In this document: positions 63,899 through 64,000 of the stretch, piece by piece
Numbering within the stretch: position 1 is the first letter of the stretch
Layout: each line of letters starts with the position of its first letter
Source: Cytobacillus horneckiae
GTDB taxonomy: Bacteria > Bacillota > Bacilli > Bacillales > Cytobacillaceae
Reading direction: 5' to 3'
Assembly: GCF_002835735.1 (NCBI RefSeq)
Contig: NZ_PISD01000006.1
Location: forward strand, 1-64,000
DNA length: 64,000 nt
Program-made: the position numbers and the translations under genes
Notes under the pieces: generated by a model
The model's database searches: none
What the model saw: only the letters and a program-made list of their open reading frames with translations
What the model was told of the DNA's origin: nothing

Positions 63899-64000
63899 AT
63901 GAATAAAAAAGTTCTAGTTGTTGATGATGAAAAATCAATTGTAACGTTATTACAGTATAATTTGCAGCAAGCAGGGTATGAAGTGCTAACAGCAGCTGAT
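63899..64000 (+). CDS. phoP: Response regulator PhoP, N-terminal part only
   Basis: The first 34 codons: MNKKVLVVDDEKSIVTLLQY and on to GYEVLTAAD, a receiver domain with the acidic DDE pocket. Position after mdh and the sequence match PhoP, the phosphate-starvation response regulator; phoR should follow beyond the window. ATG 63899 follows CGGAGG. Cut by the window end. Confidence 0.85.
   Translation, partial: MNKKVLVVDDEKSIVTLLQYNLQQAGYEVLTAAD

Overview
This is a low-GC Bacillaceae chromosome segment. The gene order nadF2-sppA-yteJ-ytfI-ytfJ-tpx-ytxK-ackA ... moaB-argGH ... ytkL-ytoI-ytpI-nrnA-ytrI-ytrH-dnaE-ytsJ-accDA-pfkA-pyk-fxsA-ytvI-ytwI-citZ-icd-mdh-phoP follows the Bacillus subtilis ytdI-to-phoP region closely. 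Strong AGGAGG ribosome-binding sites, U-tailed terminators and sporulation genes (ytfJ/gerW, ytrH, ytrI) fit this. The exact genus cannot be read from the window.

Layout. 1-7.2 kb: tandem hairpin repeats, then housekeeping genes ending in acetate kinase. 7.17-27.02 kb: a 19.85-kb integrated element inserted in the 3' end of ackA. It is bounded by a 65-bp perfect direct repeat and carries matching short arm-like repeats just inside both ends. Its left part has a tyrosine integrase, an XRE regulator and a cassette of FtsK/coupling-type ATPase, replication-relaxation protein and VirB2-like small membrane protein. Next come a lipoprotein and a second XRE regulator with a clear promoter. The middle and right are a leftward block: a 2201-residue phage tail tape measure protein, six small genes, one of them a RepL-like tandem winged-helix protein, a short tyrosine recombinase and a coiled-coil membrane protein. 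A NUMOD4/HNH endonuclease lies beside the right end. No capsid, portal, terminase, other tail gene, relaxase or VirB4 was found, so the element is neither a plain prophage nor a recognisable complete ICE.

27-64 kb: core metabolism resumes. It includes an EcsC-family gene, moaB, a PBP4B-like serine hydrolase lacking a normal start codon, argGH, a pantothenate symporter pair, the ytkL-ytoI-ytpI-nrnA-ytrIH-dnaE block, malic enzyme with a FadR-type regulator, acetyl-CoA carboxylase carboxyltransferase (accDA), pfkA-pyk, a DASS transporter, fxsA-ytvI, a frameshifted ytwI, the TCA set citZ-icd-mdh, a MaoC-like protein under a perfect CcpA cre site, and the start of phoP. Central-carbon genes dominate: ackA, ytsJ, pfkA, pyk, citZ, icd and mdh link glycolysis, overflow acetate and the TCA cycle, and accDA draws acetyl-CoA into fatty acids. 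Several families of degenerate intergenic repeats are scattered between these genes.

The most notable observations are the ackA-targeting element with its orphan tape measure gene, the replacement of the ackA C-terminus by element sequence, the single-base deletion in ytwI, a GEDG variant of the NAD kinase GGDG motif, and structured intergenic repeats.
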